A DNA stretch of 64,000 nt from an uncultured Bacilli bacterium (GTDB taxonomy: Bacteria; Bacillota_I; Bacilli_A; RF39; UBA660). The first letter of the stretch is position 1. Each line of letters begins with the position of its first letter. Position numbers and translations under genes: made by a program. Where the stretch lies: the NCBI GenBank assembly GCA_934131175.1, contig CAKOZD010000003.1:67559-131558 (forward strand). Reading direction: 5' to 3'. The notes under the pieces are model-generated. The model saw only the letters and a program-made list of their open reading frames with translations, was not told where the DNA came from and made no database searches. Of the stretch, positions 17,451 to 26,847 are shown one piece after another.

Positions 17451-18344
17451 TTATAAAGTTGAAGTACCTGAATATCTCAACACACCATCCCATGGATGAT
17501 CATAATAATTTCCAACACATACTTCTTTGCCTGATGAATCTCCATCTACTCCATCTTTATTACTATGTGCACCTACATTTTGACCGTTACCAATATACAT
17601 TTCTGTATGACTATCTTCATCCAATAAAACATCTCCTGGTTGTAAGTCACTTACATTAGGATTACCTGGAATCCACTCAAAACCACTATTAACAAAAGCA
17701 TTTCTCATATTACCAGTATATGTTGCTCCATTATCTTTAACAGGAATTCCTGCTGATTGATATGCTGTAATAACAAAAGAAGAACAATCGTAGTTTGGAT
17801 TTCCCCAGCGTGTATTTTGAGAATATCCAACAGAATCATCCGCAGCAGTATTCAAAGCCCAATCAATAGCTCCTTGAACACCACCACTTACAGACATAAC
17901 ACTAGCTCCACCTGATGCACCACTGACACCACCAGATATTGATGTTGCTGTTAACTTGTTTGAAGATGCTGTAGATAATAAACTCTCAATTTCTGACTTT
18001 AAACTATTCATTTTCTCTGTATATTCACTCACTTGATTAGAGTAAGTTGATTGTGCTCCACTATCATTTAAACTATTCGCTTGACTTAAATTACTTTGTG
18101 CAACTTTCAAAGCATCTTTATAAGACTTGTATTCTTCATATTTATCACATGCCGATGCAAAAGCACTCATTCCGCTATCAATAGCACTAGTATATTCAGA
18201 TACAAATGCCTCAGCTTTAGAAATAATAGAATCATGTGATGTTCCTCTCCAAGAACCATCAAGTCCACTAATTTGAGAACTATAACTACTTAAAAGTGAC
18301 TTTATAGAACTCAAATCACTATTAACTGAGCCACTACTAACCAT
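17451..18344 (-). CDS. WXG-like N terminus fused to NlpC/P60-type peptidoglycan amidase
   Basis: 297 residues. Residues 1-142 are the WXG-type helical domain with GLDGSWRGTSHDS. A short Gly/Ser linker leads to a C-terminal domain (about 155-297) beginning VQGAIDWALNTAADDSVGYS. YDCSSFVITAYQSAGI holds the catalytic Cys at residue 187, and DVLLDEDSHTEMYIGNG holds the catalytic His, as in phage-type Amidase_5 and NlpC/P60 enzymes that cut peptide stems or cross-links. No signal peptide. It is the first gene of a six-gene unit with gaps of 1-79 bases. RBS is GAGGATAAAGT. Confidence 0.92.
   Translation of the reverse strand: MVSSGSVNSDLSSIKSLLSSYSSQISGLDGSWRGTSHDSIISKAEAFVSEYTSAIDSGMSAFASACDKYEEYKSYKDALKVAQSNLSQANSLNDSGAQSTYSNQVSEYTEKMNSLKSEIESLLSTASSNKLTATSISGGVSGASGGASVMSVSGGVQGAIDWALNTAADDSVGYSQNTRWGNPNYDCSSFVITAYQSAGIPVKDNGATYTGNMRNAFVNSGFEWIPGNPNVSDLQPGDVLLDEDSHTEMYIGNGQNVGAHSNKDGVDGDSSGKEVCVGNYYDHPWDGVLRYSGTSTL
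17919..18344 (-). repeat. Duplicated WXG-domain coding segment, copy in the amidase gene
   Basis: Partner of the segment at 17001-17426. The two are in direct orientation about 490 bases apart, so unequal crossing-over between them could delete or swap the catalytic domain of the first gene. Confidence 0.85.
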
Positions 18345-18442
18345 ACTTTATCCTCCTCTACTATCTATAATAGTATTTTATCACTTAAGTTTAACAATAA
18401 CAAATTATTTCTTCTAAATATATATAAGTTTACTTTTATATA

Positions 18443-18468
18443 CAAAAAAGATAGCAAACTACTATCTC
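18443..18468 (-). terminator. Intrinsic terminator of the flippase gene
   Basis: AGATAG-TAGTTTG-CTATCT then TTTTTTG on the minus strand, straddling the stop region. Confidence 0.8.
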
Positions 18469-20120
18469 TTAGATTCCTTATTAAAATTCTTTTTTATATT
18501 ATTAATAAACTTCTTACCAAAAATCTTTTCAAAACACCCAGCTTTATAAGCATAAAAGAAATATATAAAACAACCAATTAATCCATAAAAAACAATTATT
18601 AAAATATTTAAAACTCTACTACGAGAATATATAGGTATTAAAAACTTAATAACAAAAAGTAACATTATCATTAATACTGTACCACAAATATAATCAACAA
18701 GATTTTTAATTAAATTTTCATATAAAACATTATATTTTTTCTTCAATAAGATTAAAGCAATAACAAAAGTCGTAAAATATCCAATAATGCTAGCAGTAAT
18801 TACACCATAGTAAGCAGGAAAACTCATTTTATTAAATGCATATAATAAATTATTATTTAATATTAACTTTAATACTACTCCTATAGATAAACTGATAAAC
18901 ATACCTTTATAGTCCTTATAGCATTGAAGTATTGTTACTACTATTGTTGCTAAAGACATAAAAAGTCCAACAAAAATATAGTAACTCAAAACATTAGGTC
19001 CATATAAACTATTTCCATAGAAAAGATACCAAATAGGCTTTGCTAAAAAGCTAATTCCAAAAGTAATTGGTAGTGCTAAAAATAATAATATATTTAAAGA
19101 TTGAATTACTTTATCATTACAACCTTTATAATCTTTCTTAACAATACTAGATGATAAATTTGGTATTAAATTTACAATTATTCCACTAGAGATTGCTAAA
19201 ATAATCATATTAAATTTAGCTCCCCAAGTAGATAACATAGAATAAATAGTTTCAGCATCAACTGTACTATATGATACTTTAACAAGTCCTTTTACAACAG
19301 TAACCATATCTATTGTATTATAAAGAGATTTAAATAAATCTATCATAATAAAAGGTACAGCATATGTAAGAAGTTTTTTAAATATTTCTTTATCTGATAC
19401 AATTGGTTCATTCTTTTTTATTAATTTATCATTAAATTTATTTTTATTCTTTCTTAATTTATTTACTAAATACAAATAAGAAATTATAGCACCTGCTGTT
19501 GCTCCAAAAAGAGCAATTCCAACAGCACTACTTATACTAAGATGAAATACTTTTATAGCACTTAAACTACCAAAGATAATAATAAACACTCTAAATAACT
19601 GTTCTATTACTTGTGATATTGATGGTGGACTCATAAACCTGTGTCCTTCAAAATAACCTCTATATATACTAAGTACTGGAACAATTAATATAGCTGTACC
19701 AATAACTCTAATAACAAAAGAAATATCTTCTATACTATTACCACCAGTAGCATTACCAAGAATACCTTTAGCAATTACTGGAGCAAAAAGCATTATAATT
19801 AAAAAACTAATAAATCCAAGAAGAAGTGATATTCTTTTACTAAGAGTAAATACCCTCTTTTTAGCCTTCATATAACCAAGAGTTTGATACTCAGATACTA
19901 TTTTACTAATGGCAAGTGGAATACCCGCTGTAGAAATAGACATAAAGAATAGATATATAGTATATGCATATCCATATAAAGCTCCACCTTCATCACCAAT
20001 TATAGAATGAAAAGGAATTACATATAAAAGCCCTAAAATCTTTGTAATAACTATACCAATAGTAGTTATTATTGTCCCTTTTAAAAACGTACTTTTTTTC
20101 ATTGTAGAATCTTTCTTCAT
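18462..20120 (-). CDS. MOP-superfamily flippase (YtgP/SpoVB/MurJ type)
   Basis: 552 residues with about 14 membrane helices. The N-terminal part, GTIITTIGIVITKILGLLYV then ALYGYAYTIYLFFMSISTAG with IPLAISKIVSEY, is typical of the SpoVB/YtgP branch that carries lipid II or other lipid-linked wall precursors across the membrane. Loop residues YRGYFEGHRFMSPPSISQVIEQ, with the paired Arg and Gly, also match that branch. The RBS is GGAGG seven bases before the first ATG. It lies next to the WXG-hydrolase operon, on the same strand but with its own terminator. In a spore-forming relative it could serve the cortex; here a vegetative role is as likely. Confidence 0.9.
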   Translation of the reverse strand: MKKDSTMKKSTFLKGTIITTIGIVITKILGLLYVIPFHSIIGDEGGALYGYAYTIYLFFMSISTAGIPLAISKIVSEYQTLGYMKAKKRVFTLSKRISLLLGFISFLIIMLFAPVIAKGILGNATGGNSIEDISFVIRVIGTAILIVPVLSIYRGYFEGHRFMSPPSISQVIEQLFRVFIIIFGSLSAIKVFHLSISSAVGIALFGATAGAIISYLYLVNKLRKNKNKFNDKLIKKNEPIVSDKEIFKKLLTYAVPFIMIDLFKSLYNTIDMVTVVKGLVKVSYSTVDAETIYSMLSTWGAKFNMIILAISSGIIVNLIPNLSSSIVKKDYKGCNDKVIQSLNILLFLALPITFGISFLAKPIWYLFYGNSLYGPNVLSYYIFVGLFMSLATIVVTILQCYKDYKGMFISLSIGVVLKLILNNNLLYAFNKMSFPAYYGVITASIIGYFTTFVIALILLKKKYNVLYENLIKNLVDYICGTVLMIMLLFVIKFLIPIYSRSRVLNILIIVFYGLIGCFIYFFYAYKAGCFEKIFGKKFINNIKKNFNKESKR

Positions 20121-20152
20121 TACTTATCCTCCATAATAATTTTATCATAATA

Positions 20153-20190
20153 CAAAAAAAAAGAATAATATTTTTAAATATCATTCTTTA
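20153..20190 (-). terminator. Intrinsic terminator of the Fic gene
   Basis: AAGAATGATATT-TAAAA-ATATTATTCTT with a long T run on the minus strand. Confidence 0.8.
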
Positions 20191-20191
20191 A

Positions 20192-21328
20192 CTATTTAAT
20201 TATAACTTTATTTGTATCAGCGTCGTCCCCATCTTCATAAGTTAATTTAGCAAGAAAACTATTATCTGGCTTAATGATTTCATCTTTAAGAGAAATTCCA
20301 CCCTTAGCAAATGAAACCCAAGTAGTCATTTGTTGTGAAGAACTAGAAAGAAGCATTTTAGTTAACTCTTCTACATTAAAATCATTAATATATTTTTTAT
20401 AATCTCTAGACATAAAATTAGTAATTAACACTGGAGCCATACCTTGTTTTAATAAATTATAGTTCATTAAAATTCTACCAGTTCTTCCATTACCATCATT
20501 AAATGGATGAATTCTTTCAAATCTTATATGAAACTTTGCTTCTCTTTCAAAAATCTTATAAATTCTATTAACTCTCTCATCATAGGAAATACCTGGCTCA
20601 TTAGGATCTAATATTTCTTCCCCAAATCCATTTTTATATTCAAAAAGTAGTTTTTGTATTTCACGAGGAACCATCTTTTTATCAACAGGTGTAAAAGATG
20701 CTCCAAAAATATCATTGTTTGTCTTTTTAAATCCTTCTACTTTATCAACGTTACTATTATTAACTATATTATTAATTTTAATTATTTCAGATGCAGAAAT
20801 ATCTTCAAGCCCCATAACATAGTCAAATGCATCTAGATTATCTTTTTGCATATTATAAGCAGTATCAAAAGCAACTTTCTTTTGTGGAAGTTTTAAGAAT
20901 AAATCATTCATATTTCTTAGTGTAGCAACTCTATCAAAATTACCATTAGTATCAAACTTAATAAAATATAAAACATATTCGTCAAAATAACTAAAATATT
21001 CATTATATAGTCTATCTATTTGTTCTTTAGTACCATCTATTTTCTCATTAAATACACCATATTTATAACCATAAAAAACTATAATTTGTCTAACAGTATC
21101 CATTATAGATACTTTTTCTTCATCAGAAAGACACTCATAATATTCATAAGCCTTATTATCTTTAGAAGCATTTATTTCAAATTCTAAATCATCACATTCT
21201 TTAAAAGCTTGCTCAATTGTTAAACTAGCATGAGAAAATGCTTCTTTAAATCTACTTAATAAAAAGAAAAACACATCATAATCAAAACTTTTTCCTGCAA
21301 TAACTACTTTTTCCTTATCTTTAAACAT
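20192..21328 (-). CDS. Fic domain protein (probable AMP-transferase)
   Basis: 378 residues. The Fic signature HPFNDGNGRTGR spans residues 274-285, with H274 as the catalytic base and D278, N280, R282 and R285 all present. Fic enzymes usually transfer AMP from ATP to a hydroxyl on a target protein. Near the N terminus SLTIEQ (residues 35-40) resembles the autoinhibitory motif [ST]xxxE[GN], with Gln in place of Gly/Asn; if this is the inhibitory helix, E39 would block ATP's gamma-phosphate. There is no neighbouring antitoxin gene, so this looks like a stand-alone regulator or an effector rather than a toxin pair. Single-gene unit with a terminator. Confidence 0.92.
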   Translation of the reverse strand: MFKDKEKVVIAGKSFDYDVFFFLLSRFKEAFSHASLTIEQAFKECDDLEFEINASKDNKAYEYYECLSDEEKVSIMDTVRQIIVFYGYKYGVFNEKIDGTKEQIDRLYNEYFSYFDEYVLYFIKFDTNGNFDRVATLRNMNDLFLKLPQKKVAFDTAYNMQKDNLDAFDYVMGLEDISASEIIKINNIVNNSNVDKVEGFKKTNNDIFGASFTPVDKKMVPREIQKLLFEYKNGFGEEILDPNEPGISYDERVNRIYKIFEREAKFHIRFERIHPFNDGNGRTGRILMNYNLLKQGMAPVLITNFMSRDYKKYINDFNVEELTKMLLSSSSQQMTTWVSFAKGGISLKDEIIKPDNSFLAKLTYEDGDDADTNKVIIK

Positions 21329-21397
21329 AATACCATCCCCTTAAATTTGCTATATTATAACACAAATGTACTAAAAAAGCAATAAAAAAAGGCCTCA

Positions 21398-22180
21398 TCA
21401 GCCAACATACACATTATTAACAGGATTATATCCATATAAATAAAAATCTCCATTATTATTCTTTTTCAATTCATACTTATAAAGTTGAAGTTTATCATAA
21501 TTATCAATGACTCCAGTAAAACTATGATTTCCATTACAACTACCACTATAAGAAACATCTCCCGTTATATAATCATATAAACTAATATTCTCCCCTAAAG
21601 TACAATTAGCCTTATAAAAACCTTGGTATACATAAAATACATATAAATCTTTATCTCTCTTATATTTATAAAATTCAGTATATCCATTATTTTCAAAAGA
21701 TTTATTATTAAAACTAACTTTATAATAATTTAAATTACCATTACTTTTAAACTCAACATAACCATAATTATTAACATAAGTTCTAACTTCATCAGATAAC
21801 TCAAACATACTTAAACCAAGTTTATCAAGTAATAAACGATTATTAATATCAGTCTTGTTAATACATAAATTACTCTTAAATGAACTACTACCACAATCAT
21901 ATAATTTATAATTATTTTTAAAAATATATGAAAATAATATTTGTTCTTTATTAGAATTAGATAAATTATTTAAATCAGAAAAATATTCATTTATAACATT
22001 AATATTCATAGGTAAAGTATTAATATAATTAAGTCCTATATTTATATCATTATATTCATTTTTATCACTATAAACTATTTTAGAAACATTACCTTCTAAT
22101 TTATAATAACTAAATCCTAAAAATAGCATTATAAATGAAGTTATCATTAAAACTATAGAACTCATATAATACTTATTCAT
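21398..22180 (-). CDS. Unknown protein with N-terminal signal anchor
   Basis: 260 residues. One hydrophobic helix near residues 7-24 is followed by a Tyr- and Asn-rich outer domain with four spaced cysteines (YDCGSSS, SNLCINK, KANCTLG, GSCNGN) that could form two disulphides. I do not recognise a family. A GTG three codons upstream is possible, but the ATG at 22180 lies at proper distance from AGGTGG. It directly follows the LtaS-like gene, with the RBS in that gene's stop region, so the two are co-expressed and may share a task in polymer or surface assembly. A weak GGC/GCC hairpin with a T run follows near 21375-21397. Confidence 0.65.
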   Translation of the reverse strand: MNKYYMSSIVLMITSFIMLFLGFSYYKLEGNVSKIVYSDKNEYNDINIGLNYINTLPMNINVINEYFSDLNNLSNSNKEQILFSYIFKNNYKLYDCGSSSFKSNLCINKTDINNRLLLDKLGLSMFELSDEVRTYVNNYGYVEFKSNGNLNYYKVSFNNKSFENNGYTEFYKYKRDKDLYVFYVYQGFYKANCTLGENISLYDYITGDVSYSGSCNGNHSFTGVIDNYDKLQLYKYELKKNNNGDFYLYGYNPVNNVYVG

Positions 22181-22189
22181 ATTAACCAC

Positions 22190-24118
22190 CTACTTAAAAA
22201 TATATTTGTAATAATCACTATATTGCATATTTACACTAACTTGATATTTCTCATTAACTTCTTGAACTTTCTCTTGAATATACTTTTCATCTACATTTTC
22301 AACATACTTTGTAAACTCTCCATTTTTAGAGTTATATGCTCCATAATTAGTCACAAAACTTCTATCTGGAAATACAACTAACCCATCATTATTATCAGCC
22401 ATAATATCTTTACCAATAATTAATCTAGAGTCATAACTAATACCAAACATATTAAGTAAAGTAGGTAAAACATCTATATTCATCGCAACTTTATCTATAC
22501 TATGATTTCCTTTTAATTTACTATTATAAATTATTAAAGAACCTCTATTTCTATCAAAATTATTTGTTCTATCAATACTAGATCTAGTATTTACTTGTTC
22601 ATTTGTCAAATAATATGGAGAGTGATCTGATGAAATAACAATTACTGTATCATCTAATCTATTATTCTTTTCTAAATTAGAAATTAAATTTTCCATAGCT
22701 ATATCAAAATCGATATTAGCAGCCATATAATATTTAATATTTGAAGAATAATTATATCCATTAAGTTTAGATAAATGTTTCTCTGCTACAAAATTAGTAG
22801 AATCATACGAACCATGTCCACTTAAAGTTATATAGTATGTAAAGAAATGTTCTTTATTAATATAGTCACTTATTGTTTGATCAATCATATCAACATCACT
22901 TCCATGGAAATGATCACAATACATATCAATACCATCTTGACAATATCTCATACCATCAAAATTTAGTGTAGAAAAATATTTCTTTCTATAATTATAATAC
23001 CCAAAATAGTCATGATATACATAAGTATTATAATTCATACTCTTAAACTCTCTAGGTAAAATATATGGATTAGTATTATAAACCATATCAATTAAACTAT
23101 AATTTTCCCCAATAATAGGAAGAGTTCCCCACTCAAGCATATATTCTCCATCTGCCGTACTAGCAGGATATTTAGGAGCAAAATAATTATTAAATTTAAT
23201 TCCTTCAGTTTTTAATTTATAAAGAGTCGGAGTAAGAGTCTTATCAATTGCTATCTCATCAAATGACTCAGCAACAATAAAAATTAAATTTTTTCCCTTA
23301 AATATTCCAGTATAACTATTCTGTTCTGTAGGAGTTTGATTACTAAAATATTCATGTAATGACTTTATATTAGAATCTTTTTCATTAGAAATTAAAGTAT
23401 TAAAATCAATATCTTCCTCATTATACTTAACATTATCACTATTACTTAAAATACTCTTCTTATTATTTAAAATATCTTCTGATACATATTTCTTTTCTTT
23501 AAAACCAAATAAACTACGCTTAACACTTATAATAGATGACTCAAGTAAACCAAAATTTTCAACATTAAGTCTTGGCATATTAACATTATTCATTAAACTG
23601 TAAAAAGAATTATTACTATTTGGATTAACACAATTAATCATAAAAGAACTATATAAAAAACTAATTACAAGTAAAAATAATAAAGTATATGACTCTTTTC
23701 TATTAAGTTTAGAAAATGAAAAAGAACTTTTCTTAAAAAATAAAACTATTGGTACAATAAAAAGAACAATATAAATTATATTTTGAAAAATAGTAAGTAA
23801 AATCTTATCATAACCATCTTTTAAAGCACCTATAAAAGCAATTCCACTTAAATTGAAAAATGATTCGTATATTTTAAAATAAACTAATTCAGAACCAAAC
23901 ATTATAATCATAATAATACTTGTCAAAATAAAAAAAACTTTCTTAAATTTATCTTTCTTTATAAAACTAATAATAAATGTTTGTATAACAGAAAACATAA
24001 TAGAAAACATTAAAAGTAATATAATCTGCATAAAATTTATGTTTTCAAAACAAGCAATATGCAAAATAAATTCTAAATATAAACTAAAAAAAAGATATTT
24101 AAAAAAAGTTTTTATCAT
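22190..24118 (-). CDS. LtaS-like sulfatase-family phosphoglycerol transferase
   Basis: 642 residues. Five membrane helices in the first 180 residues are followed by a large outer domain. NLIFIVAESFDEIAI, with the metal-binding Glu, opens the alkaline-phosphatase fold; KYPASTADGEYM holds the likely catalytic Thr (residue 321); and VIVISSDHSPYYL gives the Asp-His metal ligands. LtaS polymerises glycerol-phosphate from phosphatidylglycerol into lipoteichoic acid at the outer membrane face. Related enzymes make other phosphoglycerol-modified glycans, so the product is inferred. It ends at the start of the unknown anchored protein. Confidence 0.9.
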   Translation of the reverse strand: MIKTFFKYLFFSLYLEFILHIACFENINFMQIILLLMFSIMFSVIQTFIISFIKKDKFKKVFFILTSIIMIIMFGSELVYFKIYESFFNLSGIAFIGALKDGYDKILLTIFQNIIYIVLFIVPIVLFFKKSSFSFSKLNRKESYTLLFLLVISFLYSSFMINCVNPNSNNSFYSLMNNVNMPRLNVENFGLLESSIISVKRSLFGFKEKKYVSEDILNNKKSILSNSDNVKYNEEDIDFNTLISNEKDSNIKSLHEYFSNQTPTEQNSYTGIFKGKNLIFIVAESFDEIAIDKTLTPTLYKLKTEGIKFNNYFAPKYPASTADGEYMLEWGTLPIIGENYSLIDMVYNTNPYILPREFKSMNYNTYVYHDYFGYYNYRKKYFSTLNFDGMRYCQDGIDMYCDHFHGSDVDMIDQTISDYINKEHFFTYYITLSGHGSYDSTNFVAEKHLSKLNGYNYSSNIKYYMAANIDFDIAMENLISNLEKNNRLDDTVIVISSDHSPYYLTNEQVNTRSSIDRTNNFDRNRGSLIIYNSKLKGNHSIDKVAMNIDVLPTLLNMFGISYDSRLIIGKDIMADNNDGLVVFPDRSFVTNYGAYNSKNGEFTKYVENVDEKYIQEKVQEVNEKYQVSVNMQYSDYYKYIFK

Positions 24119-24177
24119 ACAACCACTCTCTACTATATTAAGTATATAAAATTAACTTTTAATTTACAACATAATTC

Positions 24178-24351
24178 CTATTTAGATGTGTAAACTATCA
24201 TAGCAGAAAAGCAGTATACTTGTTCTTCATTATAAATAGAAATAGCAACTTCATATTTTATGTCAATTACTTCTATATTATCACTTAAAAATTCATTAAT
24301 ATCATCTTCTAAATCTCCCTCATCTTCTTCATCAAAAAGTTTAACTTTCAT
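24178..24351 (-). CDS. Cse60-like small acidic protein
   Basis: 57 residues, too short for many gene callers. It begins MKVKLFDEEDEGDLEDDINE and ends with YCFSAMIVY, with EVIDIKYEVAIS between. That start, the VIDIK strand and the QxYCFSAM[IL] tail fit Cse60, a small acidic protein made in the mother cell (sigma-E) during sporulation in Bacillus subtilis. GTGGTGATAAT precedes the ATG. It fills what would otherwise be a 317-base gap between leuS and the LtaS-like gene. Whether this organism sporulates is not shown. Confidence 0.85.
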   Translation of the reverse strand: MKVKLFDEEDEGDLEDDINEFLSDNIEVIDIKYEVAISIYNEEQVYCFSAMIVYTSK

Positions 24352-24396
24352 ATTATCACCACTTTTATAGTAACAGTTAATTTATAAAAAAAATGT

Positions 24397-24430
24397 CAAA
24401 AAAAGACTACTAACTAATGTTAATAGTCTA
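24397..24430 (-). terminator. Intrinsic terminator of leuS
   Basis: AGACTATTAAC-ATTA-GTTAGTAGTCT then a T run on the minus strand. Confidence 0.88.
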
Positions 24431-24435
24431 ATTTA

Positions 24436-26847
24436 TTATTTAACAACGATATTTACTATTTTTCCTTTAATAACGATAATCTTAACAATTTCTTTTCCTT
24501 CAATATGCTTACTTACATTATCATTATCAAGAGCTTTTTCTTTAATAGAATTTTCATCATCTTCAATATTTATTTCAATAGTACCACGTACTTTTCCATT
24601 TACTTGAACAGCAATCTCTTTAGTATCCTCTACTGTTTTTTCATCATCATACTCTGGCCAAGTGCCTTCACAAATAGGACTAAATCCAATCTGTTCATTT
24701 AACTCTTCAGTAATATGTGGAGCAATTGGATTAAGTAAAGTTATTAATAATCTGTAATCTTCTTTTGTAATAGAATCAAGTGCATCATATGCATTAGTTA
24801 AAATCATCAAACTAGAAATAACTGTATTATATCCCATATGAGTCATATCATATTCGATTTTCTTAATTGTTTTATTTTGAATAACTTCTAAAGATTCAGT
24901 AAATCCTTCATTATCATTTATTTTATCTTTTAATCTAATAATTCTATCTAAGAATCTCTTACATCCACGAAGTGAATCAATACTCCATGCTGCATCCATT
25001 TGATAATCTCCCATGAACATTTCATATACACGAAGTACATCTGCTCCATATTCATTAACAATATCATCAGGATTAATAACATTTCCTTTAGACTTACTCA
25101 TTTTTTGATTATCTGGTCCTAAAATCATACCATGAGATACTCTTGTCCAAATCATTTCTTTATGTGGAACAAGTCCTTGATTATATAACATTTGTACCCA
25201 GAATCTTGCATACAATAAGTGTCTTGCTGTATGCTCCATTCCTCCATTATACCAATCAACTCTATTCCAATATTTCATATTTTTCATTGAAGCAAATTCA
25301 TGATCATTATGAGGATCCATAAATCTTAAGAAATACCAAGAAGAACCAGCCCATTGAGGCATTGTATCAGTCTCACGCTTAGCAGGTCCACCACAACAAG
25401 GACAAATTGTATTTACCCAATCAGTAATCTTAGCAAGAGGAGACTCACCAGTATCAGTTGGCTCATATTCAGCAACATCTGGTAAAACTAAAGGTAAATC
25501 TTCTTCCTTCATTGGTTGCCATCCACACTTTTCACAATAAATCATTGGAATTGGTTCTCCCCAGAATCTTTGTCTAGAAAAAATCCAATCTCTCATCTTA
25601 TAGTTATTAACACGTCTAGCAATTCCTTTATCTTCAAGATACTCAGTAATTTTTTCTTTTGCCTCTTCTACAGTTAATCCACTAAATTGTTCACTGTTGA
25701 TTAACTTACAACCTTTTCCAAGATAATCTCCCTTTTCAAAAGCATGTTCTGAAACATCTGCTCCATCAATAACTTGAATCATAGGAATATCATGAACTTG
25801 TGCATATTCAAAATCTCTTTGATCATGACTAGGTACTGCCATAACTGCTCCTGTTCCATAGTCACCTAAAACAAAGTCACCTAAGAAAATTGGAACTTCT
25901 TTTCCATTAACTGGGTTAATTGCTTTAACACCTTTTACAAGAACACCACTTTTTCCTTTGTTAAGTTCAGTTCTATCCATATTTGATTTTAAAGCAGTCT
26001 CCTTAATATATGCTTCTACTTCTTCCTTATTTTCTACTCTAGGCATTAATTCTTTAATTAATTTTCCGTCTGGAGCAATTACAAAGAAAGTAATTCCAAA
26101 AACAGTTTCTATACATGTTGTAAATATTGAGAATTTTCCTCCTCCAACAATATCAACATCCATCTCAACTCCAGTAGACTTACCAATCCAATTAATTTGT
26201 CCTAATTTAACTCTATCGGCAAAATTAGTATCTTCAAGTCCTTTTAATAAATCCTCAGAATATGAAGCCATTTTAAGCATCCATTGTGACTTATTTCTTT
26301 GTTCTACTTGAGTACCACATCTTTCACATACTCCTCCTGCAGAATCTTCATTTGACAAAACACTCTTACATTTAGGACACCAATTTACAGGCATTTCTGC
26401 TTTATAAGCCATACCCATTTTATAGAATTGTAAAAATTGCCATTGAGTCCATTTATAATATTCAGGATCAGTTGTTGAAAATTCCCTATCCCAATCAAAA
26501 GAAAATCCTAAAGATTTCATTTGATTTCTAAATGTTTTAATATTTTGTTTAACTACTTCTTTTGGATGTTGATGTGTCTTAATAGCATACTCCTCAGCTG
26601 GAGCACCAAAAGCATCAAAACCCATTGGATATAAAACATTATATCCTTGCATTCTCATCATTCTAGCAATAGCATCTTGTGCAGTATAACTTCTAACATG
26701 ACCAACATGAAGTCCAGCACCAGATGGATATGGGAACTCTACTAAAATATAATAAGGCTTTTTACTTTCATCTTCACTAACTTTAAATGTCTTATTCTTT
26801 TCCCAATAATCTTGCCATTTTTTTTCAATATTACTAAATTCACTCAT
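24436..26847 (-). CDS. leuS: Leucyl-tRNA synthetase
   Basis: 803 residues, cytosolic, charges tRNA-Leu. The HIGH-type motif is HVGHVRSYTAQDAIAR near residue 47 and the second signature NQKMSKSKGNVI near residue 580. Paired cysteines (NWCPKCKS with VCERCG, and YCEKCGW with CPCCGG) form zinc sites, and the CP1 editing domain with TGAVMAVPSHDQRDFEYA lies between. The length is typical. It overlaps the upstream 129-residue membrane protein gene by eight bases, and both lie behind a leucine T-box, so supply of charged tRNA-Leu controls both. Confidence 0.98.
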   Translation of the reverse strand: MSEFSNIEKKWQDYWEKNKTFKVSEDESKKPYYILVEFPYPSGAGLHVGHVRSYTAQDAIARMMRMQGYNVLYPMGFDAFGAPAEEYAIKTHQHPKEVVKQNIKTFRNQMKSLGFSFDWDREFSTTDPEYYKWTQWQFLQFYKMGMAYKAEMPVNWCPKCKSVLSNEDSAGGVCERCGTQVEQRNKSQWMLKMASYSEDLLKGLEDTNFADRVKLGQINWIGKSTGVEMDVDIVGGGKFSIFTTCIETVFGITFFVIAPDGKLIKELMPRVENKEEVEAYIKETALKSNMDRTELNKGKSGVLVKGVKAINPVNGKEVPIFLGDFVLGDYGTGAVMAVPSHDQRDFEYAQVHDIPMIQVIDGADVSEHAFEKGDYLGKGCKLINSEQFSGLTVEEAKEKITEYLEDKGIARRVNNYKMRDWIFSRQRFWGEPIPMIYCEKCGWQPMKEEDLPLVLPDVAEYEPTDTGESPLAKITDWVNTICPCCGGPAKRETDTMPQWAGSSWYFLRFMDPHNDHEFASMKNMKYWNRVDWYNGGMEHTARHLLYARFWVQMLYNQGLVPHKEMIWTRVSHGMILGPDNQKMSKSKGNVINPDDIVNEYGADVLRVYEMFMGDYQMDAAWSIDSLRGCKRFLDRIIRLKDKINDNEGFTESLEVIQNKTIKKIEYDMTHMGYNTVISSLMILTNAYDALDSITKEDYRLLITLLNPIAPHITEELNEQIGFSPICEGTWPEYDDEKTVEDTKEIAVQVNGKVRGTIEINIEDDENSIKEKALDNDNVSKHIEGKEIVKIIVIKGKIVNIVVK

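Noticed and set aside
13423..18344. Prophage remnant, because of lysozyme and amidase domains
   Set aside because: No phage structural, integrase or holin gene is present, and the enzymes are fused to WXG-type export domains.
20192..21328. Fic toxin-antitoxin pair
   Set aside because: No small antitoxin gene is adjacent; the gene is monocistronic with its own terminator.
21375..21397. Terminator after the anchored protein following the LtaS-like gene
   Set aside because: The stem is only three to four pairs, so it is too weak to list as a feature, although a T run follows.
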